Assembly (NCBI GenBank): GCA_902783165.1
Contig: CACZPU010000016.1
Coordinates: 17,908-81,907, forward strand
DNA from: an uncultured Prevotellaceae bacterium
GTDB lineage: Bacteria; Bacteroidota; Bacteroidia; Bacteroidales; Bacteroidaceae
Direction of reading: 5' to 3'
Length of the DNA stretch: 64,000 nucleotides
Positions within the stretch are counted from its first letter, which is position 1. The number at the start of each line of letters is the position of its first letter. Shown piece by piece: positions 8,376 to 19,119 of this stretch. Made by a program: the position numbers and the translations under genes. Under the pieces are notes generated by a model. The model saw only the letters and a list, made by a program, of their open reading frames with translations. It had not been told where the DNA came from and ran no database searches.

Positions 8376-9767
8376 TTATTTTTCGCAATGATATTTTTCC
8401 CGAAGTATTTTTTCTATTTGTCCAACTTGATTGTCCAAGTCACCTGCACCAAGTACGATAAGAACATCAAAATTATGTTCTTTGATGTATTGTTGCACAT
8501 TGTCTTTACAAATGATTCGCTTACTAACACCTTCTTTCAGATTATCATATATTAACTCCGATGTGACACCTGGTATGGGCTGTTCGCGTGCAGGATAAAT
8601 TTCTGTCAATATGACTTCGTCAAGCAAACTTAAACTGTTGGCAAAGTCCTTATAGAAATCTCTTGTCCTTGTATAGAGATGAGGTTGGAAAATGACGGTT
8701 ATTTTTCTGTTCTTGTAAAGTTGACGAATGCTTCGTGCACTTTCAAATATTTCCTTGGGATGATGGGCGTAGTCGCTTAAGAAAACTATTTTGTCATTTT
8801 TCAGTTTGAAATCGAATCTACGTTCAACACCCTTATATGTCTGCATACCATATTTTATCTCAGCAGCAGAACATCCATTCAACTGAGCCATTGCCATGGC
8901 GGCTATTCCATTCTCTATGTTGATGGGAACAGGCTGTCCAAGTTGAACGTTTTTGATGCTTTCTATAGGTGAAATAAAATCGAAATATATTTCACCATTG
9001 CCAATACGTATGTTTTCTGCATGGAAATCACCTTCTTCAAGGCTATATTCATATATCTTTACATCTTTCCCTGTATCTGCCTTCATCTCCAAGTTCTTGT
9101 GTATGATGAGTGCTCCGTTTGGCTTGATAAGGGTTGTGTAATGTCTGAAACTTTCTAAGTACGCTTCTTTGGTTCCATAAATGTCAAGATGGTCTGGGTC
9201 TGTGCTCGTAATGACTGTCATCCAAGGTCTAAGCCAATGAAAAGAACGGTCGAACTCGTCTGCTTCGATTACAACATAATTAGTGTTTTCGCTGAAAATA
9301 TAGTTCGTTCCATAGTTCTTAGAGATTCCACCAAGAAAAGCATTGCAATCAAGATGGCTTTGGTGCATTATATGGGCACATATAGTGGATGTGGAGGTTT
9401 TTCCGTGTGTACCTGCTACGCAAAGCCCTTTAAGGGAATGCGTGAGCGTACCCAAGACTTGAGCGCGTTTTTGAATTTCAAATCCTCCTTCACGGAAGAA
9501 TAAAAGTTCTTTGTGTTCTGACGGAATGGCTGGAGTATAAATGACTAGTGTGTTCTTTGGATTCTTACAGGAATAAGGTATTTTTTCAATACTTTCATCG
9601 TAGTGGATAAGTGCACCTTCTTTTTCCAATTGATGAGTAAGCGCGGATGGAGTTTTGTCATATCCACCCACCATTATCCCTTTTTTGAGGAAATAGCGTG
9701 CGATAGCGCTCATACCAATGCCGCCTGCACCAACGAAATATACTGCTTTAATATCTTTAAGTTCCAT
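8376..9767 (-). CDS. murC: UDP-N-acetylmuramate--L-alanine ligase MurC
   Basis: Adds L-Ala to UDP-MurNAc in the cytoplasm, the first stem-peptide step. The N-terminal FVGAGGIGMSAIARYF nucleotide fold and the ATP P-loop GTHGKTSTS (about residue 115) are present, followed by a typical C-terminal ligase domain (SDYAHHPKEI). The frame extends to a TTG at 9812 that overlaps murG; the ATG at 9767 is preferred because the conserved fold starts directly after it and AGGAAG precedes it. Length from this start is 463 residues, normal for MurC. Confidence 0.94.
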   Translation of the reverse strand: MELKDIKAVYFVGAGGIGMSAIARYFLKKGIMVGGYDKTPSALTHQLEKEGALIHYDESIEKIPYSCKNPKNTLVIYTPAIPSEHKELLFFREGGFEIQKRAQVLGTLTHSLKGLCVAGTHGKTSTSTICAHIMHQSHLDCNAFLGGISKNYGTNYIFSENTNYVVIEADEFDRSFHWLRPWMTVITSTDPDHLDIYGTKEAYLESFRHYTTLIKPNGALIIHKNLEMKADTGKDVKIYEYSLEEGDFHAENIRIGNGEIYFDFISPIESIKNVQLGQPVPINIENGIAAMAMAQLNGCSAAEIKYGMQTYKGVERRFDFKLKNDKIVFLSDYAHHPKEIFESARSIRQLYKNRKITVIFQPHLYTRTRDFYKDFANSLSLLDEVILTEIYPAREQPIPGVTSELIYDNLKEGVSKRIICKDNVQQYIKEHNFDVLIVLGAGDLDNQVGQIEKILREKYHCEK

Positions 9768-9792
9768 CTTCCTATTATTTGTTTCATTCTTG

Positions 9793-10908
9793 TCAATTGC
9801 TCTGCTCTGCAAGTGAGATTACCTCATCGGCAATTATGTCTGCAGCATTTGGCAATGCTAATTTTTTTATATTCAAGCTAAGTGATTTAAGCTTATCAGA
9901 GTCTTGAACTGTGTTGATTGCTAAGGAAATGACTTTGTCGGGAGCTTCAATATCTTTCACATATAATGCTGCATTTTTGTTGACTAATGCCATGGCATTT
10001 TTAGTCTGGTGGTCTTCTGCAACATTTGGTGAGGGTACGAGTATAACTGGTGTTCCCAAAAGACAAAACTCGGATATGCTGCTAGCTCCTGCACGACTGA
10101 TTACTAAGTCGGCTGCTTTGTATGCTGCTCCCATATCGCTGACAAAATCCAGCACTTTCAGCATTGGCATTTCAGCATGTGCTTTTAGATGTTCTTGAAT
10201 GTTATTATAATAGTATTTTCCTGTTTGCCAAATAACTTGTATATTGCTGTTTGCAATTTCGTCAAGATGACGCAAGACACTCTCATTGACAGTTCCTGCC
10301 CCCAAAGAACCTCCAACAATTAGAATGGTTTTTTTCTGAGGGTTAAGTCCATATTTTCTGATGGCCTCTTCTTTACTAATATTCGTTTCAAGCAGAGATT
10401 GTCGAACAGGATTTCCGGTAAGAATTATTTTTTCTGCTGGAAAGAACTTTTCCATCCCTTCATAGGCAACACATATTCTCTTTACTTTTTTTGCAAGAAG
10501 TTTGTTCGTGACACCAGCATAAGAATTCTGTTCTTGAATAAGGCAAGGAATACCCATAGATGCACACTTATTCAGTGTTGGGCCGCTGGCATAACCGCCA
10601 ACGCCAACAGCTGCCATAGGTTTGAATTCCTTGATGATGGATTTTGCCATCCGTTGGCTTTTCCATATCTTGAACAATACCTTTATGTTTTTCAGTAAAT
10701 TCTTGCGGTCGAATCCTTGAATGGGTAGACCTTTGATTTCATATCCCGCAGCAGGTACTCTTTGCATTTCCATGCGTCCTTCTGCTCCGACAAAAAGGAT
10801 TTTAGCCGTTGGTCGTTTTTCTTTAATAGCATTTGCTATAGATATAGCGGGGAATATGTGGCCTCCCGTGCCTCCACCACTGATGATGATTTTCAAATCC
10901 TTATCCAT
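9793..10908 (-). CDS. murG: UDP-GlcNAc:undecaprenyl-PP-MurNAc-pentapeptide transferase MurG
   Basis: A 371-residue GT28 glycosyltransferase that makes lipid II on the inner face of the membrane. It has the N-terminal GGGTGGHIFPA loop (residues 11-21), VGVGGYASGP, and the C-terminal donor-site segment VISRAGASSISEFCLLGTPVILVPSPNVAEDHQ. It starts 11 bp after the ftsW stop, in an operon. Confidence 0.96.
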   Translation of the reverse strand: MDKDLKIIISGGGTGGHIFPAISIANAIKEKRPTAKILFVGAEGRMEMQRVPAAGYEIKGLPIQGFDRKNLLKNIKVLFKIWKSQRMAKSIIKEFKPMAAVGVGGYASGPTLNKCASMGIPCLIQEQNSYAGVTNKLLAKKVKRICVAYEGMEKFFPAEKIILTGNPVRQSLLETNISKEEAIRKYGLNPQKKTILIVGGSLGAGTVNESVLRHLDEIANSNIQVIWQTGKYYYNNIQEHLKAHAEMPMLKVLDFVSDMGAAYKAADLVISRAGASSISEFCLLGTPVILVPSPNVAEDHQTKNAMALVNKNAALYVKDIEAPDKVISLAINTVQDSDKLKSLSLNIKKLALPNAADIIADEVISLAEQSN

Positions 10909-10919
10909 ATTTTTGTTAT

Positions 10920-12212
10920 TTAGGCAGCTGCTTGAGTTTTTGTAACTGCATTTGTTAAATCGTCTTTTTTCTTTGCTGTATAACTAACACTAAGAATCAC
11001 TCCGATGTAGACGCAATTGACTATTGTAGAGGTTCCCCCTTTACTGATAAGTGGTAATGGTTGGCCTGTGACGGGCGCCAACCCCACTGCAACACACATG
11101 TTGAACATGGCTTGTGTAACAAGAAGGAGTGCAAATCCCATGATGAGCAACGCAGGAAATGCATTGGCACATCGATTTGCTATTGTTGCAGTTCGGAAAA
11201 GCAAGATGATATAGAGAAGGCATACTCCAGCAGCACCAGCAATACCCATTTCTTCAATAATAATAGCATAAATGAAGTCGGAGAAAGCCTGAGAAAGGAA
11301 ATCGCGTTCAACACTGTTGCCAGGTCCTTTTCCAACAATGTTAGAGGTGGCTATGGCTATTGAAGCATGTGCTTTTTGTGCTCCTTTCCCTTCAATATCT
11401 ACTTTCCCAGGTTCCACGTTTTCCTTGTTGAAAAAATCAAGGATTCTTGTTTTCCATGTGCTTGCACGGTGAAATACTTTGTTACCAGCCTTTGCAAATA
11501 ATCCTAGTTCGGACTTCTCCTGCATGGTCTCTTCAGAGAGAACCATTTTATTGTCTGTGTTTACAGCTTTGTCTTTCTCATCTCCAATCATCCATATCAT
11601 TCCTATAACGAACACAGCACCAAGGGCTAGTATTCCTAACGTTCGCCCCAACTGAACATTCGATACTCTTCCGATGAACATCATAATGAGGACAGTGAGG
11701 AAAAGAAGTGCTGCAGTGGAGAGGTTTTCCATTGCAATCAAGATGATGATAGGGAGTGACACTATCCATATATATTTGTACGCCCTTCTATCAGCACCGT
11801 CAATAGTTTGCATCGCGCTCAATATCTGTGCTTCTGCTAAAACCACTGCACCTTTGGCCAATTCGGATGGTTGAAATTGTATTCCAAAAAGGCTTATCCA
11901 TCGTTGTGCTCCATTTGTACTTTGGCCTACTATAAGCACGGCAATGAGCATCAGCAGTGATATTAATAAAGCAAATGGGGTGACGATCTTGAAATATTTG
12001 CATTTTATGTTCATAGTTACAATCATAAAGCCCACACCAATGATGAGCAAGAAAGTGTGATAGACCACAGGTTTCCAATAACTGCCAGCCTTGTAGGTGA
12101 GTGAACTGGATGCACTATACACTTCGAGCACGCTAATGATGCAAAGGAAGAAGAATACCATCCAGATGATAGCATCTCCCTTAAACTTCATGTTGCTAAA
12201 TCTTTCAAACAT
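10920..12212 (-). CDS. ftsW: Cell division SEDS glycosyltransferase FtsW
   Basis: A 430-residue polytopic membrane protein of the SEDS family that polymerises septal glycan with FtsI. About ten hydrophobic segments are visible. The family signature PVTGQPLPLISKGGTSTIVN lies near residue 385, and the catalytic-loop region (RDFLSQAFSDFIYAIIIEEMG) is present. A charged loop of about 80 residues (DEKDKAVNTDNKM and onward) separates central helices. An alternative start at 12191 (MKFKGDAIIW) is also plausible. Confidence 0.94.
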   Translation of the reverse strand: MFERFSNMKFKGDAIIWMVFFFLCIISVLEVYSASSSLTYKAGSYWKPVVYHTFLLIIGVGFMIVTMNIKCKYFKIVTPFALLISLLMLIAVLIVGQSTNGAQRWISLFGIQFQPSELAKGAVVLAEAQILSAMQTIDGADRRAYKYIWIVSLPIIILIAMENLSTAALLFLTVLIMMFIGRVSNVQLGRTLGILALGAVFVIGMIWMIGDEKDKAVNTDNKMVLSEETMQEKSELGLFAKAGNKVFHRASTWKTRILDFFNKENVEPGKVDIEGKGAQKAHASIAIATSNIVGKGPGNSVERDFLSQAFSDFIYAIIIEEMGIAGAAGVCLLYIILLFRTATIANRCANAFPALLIMGFALLLVTQAMFNMCVAVGLAPVTGQPLPLISKGGTSTIVNCVYIGVILSVSYTAKKKDDLTNAVTKTQAAA

Positions 12213-12250
12213 ACTCGTTGGTAATTTATTATTATCGCAGTCTTATATGA

Positions 12251-13582
12251 CTAGAGGTTGCGGACAAGCGTTTTAAACTGCTCCCCGCGATCTTCCATAT
12301 TCTTGAACAAGTCAAAACTTGCACAACAAGGACTCAGGAGAACTGTCATTCCAGGTTCTGCCATTTCGTAGCATGCTTCAACACATTCTTTCATTGAATG
12401 GGTGTCGCGAACAGGAATGCCCATGTTGTCAAAATTTTGATGTAACTTAGAATTGTCTACTCCCAGATAAACAAGTCCTGCACATTTTTGTTTTACTAGT
12501 TCTTTTATAGGAGTATAGTCGTTGCCTTTGTCTTTTCCACCAATGATAAGAATGGTTCGTGTCTTCATACTTTCCAGTGCATACCAACATGCATCCACAT
12601 TTGTAGCCTTGGAGTCATTAATGTATTGTACTCCACCAACCATGCATACTTTTTCCAAACGGTGTTCTACACCCGGAAAATCGCTCAAACTTTTACGTAT
12701 AATATCTTTCTTGATTCCTGCAACATTCGATGCGATACCTGCTGCCAATGAATTATAGATATTGTGCTTGCCAGTTAGTGAGAGGTATTCTTGTTCCATA
12801 TTAAATGGTGTTGGAATCTCTATTTTATACTGACCTTCTTCAATATATGCGATGCTTCCTTTTTCTTTTAATTCAGAAAAGGGATATTGTATGGCTTTAA
12901 TCTCGTATTTCTCCAACTCGCGTTTGATTATGGGGTCATCGTTCCAATAGATAAATGCATCGCTGGGAGTTTGGTTTTGGATAATGCGCATTTTCGCATC
13001 AACATAGTTCTGCATGTTGTTTTGATAACGGTCGAGATGATCGGGTGTGATGTTCAACAGAATAGCTATGTTGGCGCGGAAATCATACATGTTGTCCAAT
13101 TGAAAACTACTTAACTCAATCACATAATATTCATGGGGCGACTCGGCTACTTGTAAAGCAAGGCTCTTACCGATGTTTCCTGCCAAACCTACGTCATAGC
13201 CAGCTTCTTTGAAGATGTGATAAATTAATGATGTGGTAGTTGTCTTGCCGTTACTGCCGGTTATGCAAATCATTTTTGCATTAGAATATCGGCTGGCAAA
13301 TTCAATCTCACTGATGATATGGATTCCCTTGTCAATGATTTTCTGTATCATCGGTGCTTCGTCGGGAATACCAGGACTTTTGATGATTTCGTCGGCATTC
13401 AGTATTCTTTCTTCCGTGTGTTTTCCTTCTTCCCACTCTATATTGTGGTCATCGAGTTGTTTCTTGTATTTATCCTTGATGCCACCCATGTCTGAAACGA
13501 AGACGTCAAAACCTTCTTTCTTTGCAAGTACTGCTGCACCTGCTCCGCTTTCTGCTGCTCCTAAAACTACTATTCTTTTCAT
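12251..13582 (-). CDS. murD: UDP-N-acetylmuramoyl-L-alanine--D-glutamate ligase MurD
   Basis: A 443-residue Mur ligase adding D-Glu to UDP-MurNAc-L-Ala. The N-terminal VLGAAESGAGAAVLAKKEG fold, P-loop TGSNGKTTTTSL (about residue 110), LDRYQNNMQNYVDAK and the C-terminal LLSPCCASFDLFKNMEDRG signature are typical of MurD. This enzyme consumes D-glutamate; a second glutamate racemase-like domain appears at 31087-33912, but exported. Confidence 0.96.
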   Translation of the reverse strand: MKRIVVLGAAESGAGAAVLAKKEGFDVFVSDMGGIKDKYKKQLDDHNIEWEEGKHTEERILNADEIIKSPGIPDEAPMIQKIIDKGIHIISEIEFASRYSNAKMICITGSNGKTTTTSLIYHIFKEAGYDVGLAGNIGKSLALQVAESPHEYYVIELSSFQLDNMYDFRANIAILLNITPDHLDRYQNNMQNYVDAKMRIIQNQTPSDAFIYWNDDPIIKRELEKYEIKAIQYPFSELKEKGSIAYIEEGQYKIEIPTPFNMEQEYLSLTGKHNIYNSLAAGIASNVAGIKKDIIRKSLSDFPGVEHRLEKVCMVGGVQYINDSKATNVDACWYALESMKTRTILIIGGKDKGNDYTPIKELVKQKCAGLVYLGVDNSKLHQNFDNMGIPVRDTHSMKECVEACYEMAEPGMTVLLSPCCASFDLFKNMEDRGEQFKTLVRNL

Positions 13583-13631
13583 TACATCTTTGTCTTTGAT
13601 GATATATAGTCAGGCATTAAAGCCTTCGTGC

Positions 13632-14903
13632 TTATCTGATTTTTAATGTGATAATAGTCAATGCCGCAAGGATGATAGTTACAATCCAAAAACGGAATGT
13701 GATTTTTGACTCATGAAATTGTCGCTGAGGCCAGCCTTTGAATATGTAGCGACTGGTTTGGTCCAACTGTTCATCCAATTTGCGGAAGTTATCGTGTATA
13801 GGTGTTGCTCTGAACACACGTACACGTTGCCCTTTGTGTTTAAAATATTTAAACACCTGTGTTTGGATAATTACGCTCAAGCTCTCTGTCAGGAATATTC
13901 CACAAAGAATAGGGATCAACAACTCTTTGTGAATGATGACAGCACATACACCAATGATTCCACCAATGGTGAGCGATCCTGTGTCTCCCATAAAGATTTG
14001 TGCAGGGAAAGAATTATACCAAAGAAAACCAATCATTGCACCTACAAACGCACATATGAATATTACCAGTTCTTGTGAGCCAGGAATATACATAATGTTG
14101 AAATAAGCAGCATATTCTACGTGACTACTTACGTAGGCAAAGATACCGAGAGCCACTCCGATGATAGCTGAGTTGCCTGCACACATTCCGTCCATGCCAT
14201 CGTTCAGATTAGCACCATTGGAAACAGCTGTAACCACTAATATTGTCATTACTACAAACATAATCCATCCGGCCGCATTGCTGTATTTGCCACAGAAAGC
14301 CATGATTTTTGAATAGTCAAGGTTGTGGTTTTTGACAAAAGGAATGGTCGTCTTTAGTGATTTGATAGGTTCTGATTTGTGAGTAACTACAATCTCTTGT
14401 CCTTGTCTCTCTGTACTTATGTTTTCGTGGATTACAGCGTCTGGACTGGCCCAAAGAATCAATCCAACAATTAAACCGATGCTGAATTGTCCCACAATTT
14501 TATATTTCCCTTTCAATCCTTCCTTGTTTTTTCTGAATATCTTGATATAGTCATCGAGGAATCCCAAGAAACCTAACCAGACAGTAGTGATAATCATCAG
14601 AATCAGGTAGATGTTCCTCATGCGTCCAAATAGAATCACAGGTAGCAAAATTGAAACAATAATGATGATACCACCCATGGTGGGAACTCCTTTCTTTTTC
14701 TCTCCAAATGGATCGATGGAGGCATCACGTTGAGTTTCAGAAATTTTCTTGCGTTTCATGAACTTGATGAATTTCTCGCCAAACCAAGCAGAGATGACGA
14801 GGGAAAGGATAAGTGTAAGAATGGCACGGAAGGAAATATAGGACCACATGTGCGATCCAGGTATGTCATATTGTTCTAATAGTCTAAAAAAGTAATACAG
14901 CAT
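13632..14903 (-). CDS. mraY: Phospho-N-acetylmuramoyl-pentapeptide transferase MraY
   Basis: A 423-residue integral membrane enzyme that transfers phospho-MurNAc-pentapeptide to undecaprenyl phosphate, giving lipid I. Catalytic motifs are present: LDDYIK after helix 3, NGANLNDGMDG, and MGDTGSLTIGG. An extra loop of about 60 residues (DAVIHENISTERQGQE and onward) fits the longer Bacteroidota form. It begins just after murE; murF is not between them. Confidence 0.96.
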   Translation of the reverse strand: MLYYFFRLLEQYDIPGSHMWSYISFRAILTLILSLVISAWFGEKFIKFMKRKKISETQRDASIDPFGEKKKGVPTMGGIIIIVSILLPVILFGRMRNIYLILMIITTVWLGFLGFLDDYIKIFRKNKEGLKGKYKIVGQFSIGLIVGLILWASPDAVIHENISTERQGQEIVVTHKSEPIKSLKTTIPFVKNHNLDYSKIMAFCGKYSNAAGWIMFVVMTILVVTAVSNGANLNDGMDGMCAGNSAIIGVALGIFAYVSSHVEYAAYFNIMYIPGSQELVIFICAFVGAMIGFLWYNSFPAQIFMGDTGSLTIGGIIGVCAVIIHKELLIPILCGIFLTESLSVIIQTQVFKYFKHKGQRVRVFRATPIHDNFRKLDEQLDQTSRYIFKGWPQRQFHESKITFRFWIVTIILAALTIITLKIR

Positions 14904-14915
14904 AGGGGAAATACA

Positions 14916-16370
14916 TTAGTTGTTCTGAAAAATCTCGTGCAGCACTTCCTTATCATCAAAGTGGTGCTTTACGCCTTTTATTTCTTGGTAATTCTCGTGA
15001 CCTTTACCTGCAACAAGTATAACATCGCCTTTCTGGGCCAGCATGCAAGCCGTCCGTATTGCTTCCCTTCGGTCAACGATGCTCACCACCTTTTTCATTT
15101 GCTGTTTGTTAAGACCCGCCAGCATGTCATTAATGATTTCCTGTGGGTCTTCAAAACGAGGATTGTCACTGGTAATAATCACTTTGTCGCTTTGTTCTAC
15201 TGCCTCTTGTGCCATGAGTGGCCGCTTACCTTTGTCGCGATTTCCTCCAGCACCGCAAACGGTAATGACATGTCCTTTGCCATTGAGGACTTCGTGAATG
15301 GCTTTGAGAACATTATTCAATGCATCTGGGGTGTGGGCATAGTCAACGATCGCAGTAAAACCTTCCGGAGAATGGATGGGTTCAAGGCGACCGTTCACAC
15401 TCTTAAGCGTGCTCATTACCACAAGTATGTCTTCAGGTTTCTGCCCGAGCATAACGGCTGTTCCATAAACAGCAAGCAGGTTGCTGACATTAAATTTTCC
15501 AATGAATTGTACTCCCACTTCTCTATTGTCCATTTCAAGGTACATTCCTTCGAAGTGACATTCCAGAATACGGGCTTTATAGTCTGCCATGCATCTTATG
15601 GAGTAGGTCTTTACAATGGCCTTCGTGTTCTGTACCATTACCATTCCGTTTTTGTCGTCGGCATTGATAATGGCGAAGGCGTCTTTCGGCAAGTTATCAA
15701 AGAATGCTTTCTTCGCATTGCGGTAGTTCTCCACGGTTTTGTGATAATCCATATGGTCACGTGTCAAGTTCGTGAAGATGCCGCCAACGAATTTCAATCC
15801 GCTTATACGTTTCTGATCAATAGCGTGACTGGAGCATTCCATGAACGCATAGTCACAACCGGCGTCAACCATTCTGGAAAGAAGTTTGTTTAATTCAATT
15901 GGATCGGGCGTCGTGTGGCTTGTAGGAATTGCTTCGTCTTCAATGTAGTTGCATACGGTGGAGAGCAGTCCACATTTATATCCTAGTTTGCGGAACATAT
16001 TATATAATAATGTGGCAACAGTTGTTTTGCCGTTTGTTCCCGTCACACCTACCAATTTCAGCTTATATGAGGGATTGCCATAATAAAGAGTGGCAACTCT
16101 ACCTGCGGCTTCTTCAGTAGAGGTCACTTGAATATAAGTCACACCGTCTTTTTGCACTTCAGGCAAGTCTTCACACAGAATGGCAACAGCACCTTGCTCT
16201 AGGGCTTTTCCTATAAATGTGTGGCCGTCTACTTGTGTGCCTTTCATGGCAATGAACAAGTGTCCGGCAGCAATTTTACGGCTGTCGATGTTAATTCCTT
16301 TGATGTCCGTATCTGTGCTGCCGATTATTTGTTTCGGCTTAATATTCTTAATCAGTTCTTGCAGTTTCAT
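14916..16370 (-). CDS. murE: UDP-MurNAc-tripeptide synthetase MurE (meso-DAP type)
   Basis: A 484-residue Mur ligase adding the third stem-peptide residue. The P-loop [13 protein letters not shown] is at about residue 111. The specificity motif DNPRFEDP near residue 405 is the DNPR form of enzymes that add meso-diaminopimelate rather than lysine. It ends 12 bp before mraY and starts 1 bp after ftsI. Confidence 0.96.
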   Translation of the reverse strand: MKLQELIKNIKPKQIIGSTDTDIKGINIDSRKIAAGHLFIAMKGTQVDGHTFIGKALEQGAVAILCEDLPEVQKDGVTYIQVTSTEEAAGRVATLYYGNPSYKLKLVGVTGTNGKTTVATLLYNMFRKLGYKCGLLSTVCNYIEDEAIPTSHTTPDPIELNKLLSRMVDAGCDYAFMECSSHAIDQKRISGLKFVGGIFTNLTRDHMDYHKTVENYRNAKKAFFDNLPKDAFAIINADDKNGMVMVQNTKAIVKTYSIRCMADYKARILECHFEGMYLEMDNREVGVQFIGKFNVSNLLAVYGTAVMLGQKPEDILVVMSTLKSVNGRLEPIHSPEGFTAIVDYAHTPDALNNVLKAIHEVLNGKGHVITVCGAGGNRDKGKRPLMAQEAVEQSDKVIITSDNPRFEDPQEIINDMLAGLNKQQMKKVVSIVDRREAIRTACMLAQKGDVILVAGKGHENYQEIKGVKHHFDDKEVLHEIFQNN

Positions 16371-16371
16371 A

Positions 16372-18528
16372 TCAGTGCAGTTTTAAAATACACAATTCTC
16401 CAATTTTTATTTTTCTTCCAGCGGGAATACTTTGTGAAACAACCTTTCCGCGGCCTTCCAACTTCACTCTTATACCCCGACCCTCCATGAGATAAACGGC
16501 ATCGCGAGCGCCCATCCCTTCCACATTAGGAACAATATCTGGTGCAGACTCTTGCATTTTTGTCATTTGTAGCTTGTTTCCGCTTTTGGTAGCTTTCCCC
16601 CATAAGGGATTGCCGTTAGCGTAGCTACCATTCCAATTGGCTGTATTTATTCCTAAACTGTTGAGCACATAATCTGCGGCAAGCATATTTCCAGACTTTA
16701 CATCGGGTATCAAAATAGAAAGTGAATCGCGTGCATCCGAGGCTCTCAGTTTGAGGTCTTGTGCCATAATACCTTCCGAGATGTGATGGAACACTTTTCC
16801 GCTCATACCGCCACCAGAGGCAGGGGTGCCAGTCTTCTGAATACAGACGATGCAACTGTATCTAGGAGCATCAGCAGGAAAGTAGCCTGCAAATGAGAGA
16901 AGGTAGTCTACACGACCACTCTTATATCCTCCAGCTCCTTTTGACATTTGTGCCGTGCCGGTTTTTCCTGCTACTTTAAACGATCTTGAACCAGCTTTCT
17001 TTCCCAATCCTTGGCTAACCACATGCTCAAGAATGGTTTGTATTTCTTTAAGGGTCTTGGGTTTGCATATCTGTTGCCTCATTACTTCGGGCGGGTATTC
17101 CATGATCACTTCGCCGTCTTTTATCACTTGTTTAACAAATCGTGGCCGCATCATTTTGCCGTTGTTGGCAATTGCATTATAGAAAGTGAGCGTTGAGATA
17201 GGCGGCACTTGCGTCTCATAACCGATGCTCATCCATGCCAGTGCTGTTTTGCTCCAGTTGGCCCAGTGCTTACCCGTCTTGTCCATCTTTGGCTTTCGGA
17301 TTCGAGCTGGCGACGAACCTACAAGAGGAATTCTAAGGTCGTCTGCTAAACCTAAACGATAGATTCCTTCCACAAACTTTTCGGGATATTTTCCATAATG
17401 CTCGTCTATGATTCTGCTCACTCCAATATTAGAACTATATTCAAGTGTCTTGGGCAATGTGAGTGTTCCGTACCCACCTCTATGCCAGTTGTGGTCGCGC
17501 ATCTTAGCCCCATGCATGTCGTAAATACCGCCGAAAGTTTCAATTTTATAGGTTGTGTCAACAACTCCGTCATCGAGAGCAACCATGATGGAAGCAGTCT
17601 TGAACACCGAACCGGGCTCCAATAAATCGGAAACGGCATGGTTCTGGGTTTCTCGATATTGGCCGTCGCCCACTTTTGTCATGTTTACAATAGCTTTTAC
17701 ATCGCCAGTAGCTACTTCCATAACAAGTGCAACTCCGACGTTGGCATTGATTTCTTTCAATTCGTCAAGAAGTGCCCGCTCGGCCAGATCTTGTATGCCC
17801 ACATCGATAGTCGTTACGATATCTGCTCCGTCAATCGGTGCCCTTTCGATGATGCTTAGATATTTGTTCATCACTTTCTTGCGCTGTACGATACCTGGTT
17901 TGCCTCGCAGCACTGAGTCGAACGACAATTCCAATCCGCATCGAGCAGTGTCTTTCGCACCGAACATGTCACCAACTGTGCGCAATGCCAATGAGCCGAA
18001 TGGACGTTGTCGTGAATTGAATTCTTCGGTGTGGAATCCTCCAGAATACGACCTAAGGCGGAAGATAGGAAGACTCTTCACTTCATAGTATGTATCGTAG
18101 CTAACGCGTTTCCCCCATATCGGCCAGTTGCGGCTCATCTTTTTATGCCCCTTTTCCAAACTGTCTCTGAATGCAGCCTTCGTTCTTTCTGGGAATATGT
18201 CGTGCAGGCCTTCGCAGATACTGTCAAGTTTTTCATACCACAAGGAATCTGTCTTGCTGTCATGTAGTGCTTTGAAGTCCATGAACAATTTGTATTCAGG
18301 CAGACTGCTTGCCATGAGCCGTCCGTCACAGCTAAGTATGTTTCCCCTGACGGGCTTCACATCCACGCTGTCGCGCTTTAAGCGGTCGGCCACCTTTACC
18401 CAATAGTCACGCTTTACAGTTGCTGTATAGAGCGCTTTGCTCACAATCAGCAAACCGAGTAGGAGCATCAGATAACTGATGGTTTTATAGCGTGGAACTA
18501 TTTTTTTTCTGTCAAACAAACTACTCAT
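16372..18528 (-). CDS. ftsI: Septal penicillin-binding protein FtsI (PBP3-like) with a PASTA domain
   Basis: A 718-residue class B PBP that crosslinks septal peptidoglycan. One N-terminal membrane helix (about 17-36) is followed by a dimerisation domain and the transpeptidase. Catalytic motifs: SVFK at about residues 307-310 (EPGSVFKT), SSN in [10 protein letters not shown], and KTGTA in [10 protein letters not shown]. The C-terminal 70 residues ([20 protein letters not shown]) form one PASTA repeat, as in other Bacteroidota FtsI. The start overlaps the ftsL stop by 4 nt, implying coupled translation. Confidence 0.95.
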   Translation of the reverse strand: MSSLFDRKKIVPRYKTISYLMLLLGLLIVSKALYTATVKRDYWVKVADRLKRDSVDVKPVRGNILSCDGRLMASSLPEYKLFMDFKALHDSKTDSLWYEKLDSICEGLHDIFPERTKAAFRDSLEKGHKKMSRNWPIWGKRVSYDTYYEVKSLPIFRLRSYSGGFHTEEFNSRQRPFGSLALRTVGDMFGAKDTARCGLELSFDSVLRGKPGIVQRKKVMNKYLSIIERAPIDGADIVTTIDVGIQDLAERALLDELKEINANVGVALVMEVATGDVKAIVNMTKVGDGQYRETQNHAVSDLLEPGSVFKTASIMVALDDGVVDTTYKIETFGGIYDMHGAKMRDHNWHRGGYGTLTLPKTLEYSSNIGVSRIIDEHYGKYPEKFVEGIYRLGLADDLRIPLVGSSPARIRKPKMDKTGKHWANWSKTALAWMSIGYETQVPPISTLTFYNAIANNGKMMRPRFVKQVIKDGEVIMEYPPEVMRQQICKPKTLKEIQTILEHVVSQGLGKKAGSRSFKVAGKTGTAQMSKGAGGYKSGRVDYLLSFAGYFPADAPRYSCIVCIQKTGTPASGGGMSGKVFHHISEGIMAQDLKLRASDARDSLSILIPDVKSGNMLAADYVLNSLGINTANWNGSYANGNPLWGKATKSGNKLQMTKMQESAPDIVPNVEGMGARDAVYLMEGRGIRVKLEGRGKVVSQSIPAGRKIKIGELCILKLH

Positions 18529-19088
18529 TGTGGTACATATATAATATAAGGTGGTTGATTCGGTATTTTCAGCAGACTGTCCATGTTGTTTTGTAGCATT
18601 TGCAGCACATTGCTTTCACGGCATTTCTCTGTCAGTTCGCTACTGCTTGATAGAGCTCTGTATTTTGCATCTGTAAGTTCGGCATTCAGTTTGTCAATCT
18701 CCAGCATGTCTTTTTGGCAGCTGTATCTGTTGGATATGTACACGATTGCGAATCCAGAGATGAGAAGAATTACTCCAATTTGGCGTCTCAGGAATTCTGC
18801 TGTCAGCCAGTCGCCACCCAGAATCTTACGTAGCGTGAATGTTGAGGATTGAGGTTCCTCGTCTTCACGCGCTTGTTCCTTGATGGCTTCCTGAAGAGAA
18901 GGCTCCTGCTTTTTTTTCTGGGTGCTCTCGTTTTGCTCGCTTTGTGTCTCCGTTTTCTTTCGAGAATCATCCTTTGGAACAGCAGATTGAGTCAACTCCC
19001 CGGGCTCCTCTGCTCCCGCAGAAGGCCCGAGGGTTTCCTCCTTTTTTGCTTTCTCTTTCAAATTTAATGGATAGAATTCTTCTGTCAT
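18525..19088 (-). CDS. ftsL: FtsL-like division protein with a long cytoplasmic extension
   Basis: A 187-residue protein with one membrane helix (RRQIGVILLISGFAIVYISN) followed by a coiled coil (LEIDKLNAELTDAKYRALSSSSEL), the FtsL layout. About 100 charged residues rich in Glu, Lys and Gln precede the helix, far more than in classic FtsL. The position between rsmH and ftsI is the standard ftsL place. The frame reaches a TTG at 19136 overlapping rsmH; the ATG at 19088 preceded by AGAAGAAAGAAG is preferred. Confidence 0.82.
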   Translation of the reverse strand: MTEEFYPLNLKEKAKKEETLGPSAGAEEPGELTQSAVPKDDSRKKTETQSEQNESTQKKKQEPSLQEAIKEQAREDEEPQSSTFTLRKILGGDWLTAEFLRRQIGVILLISGFAIVYISNRYSCQKDMLEIDKLNAELTDAKYRALSSSSELTEKCRESNVLQMLQNNMDSLLKIPNQPPYIIYVPQ

Positions 19089-19119
19089 GTAATAATTACT
19101 TCTTTCTTCTAAACTATAC

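Noticed and set aside
14904-14915. Loss of murF (and ddl) from the division cluster
   Set aside because: murF and ddl are usually elsewhere in Bacteroidota genomes, so their absence between murE and mraY is normal.
14937-15893. A 318-codon plus-strand frame opposite murE
   Set aside because: Antisense to an intact, motif-complete murE; composition typical of a shadow frame.
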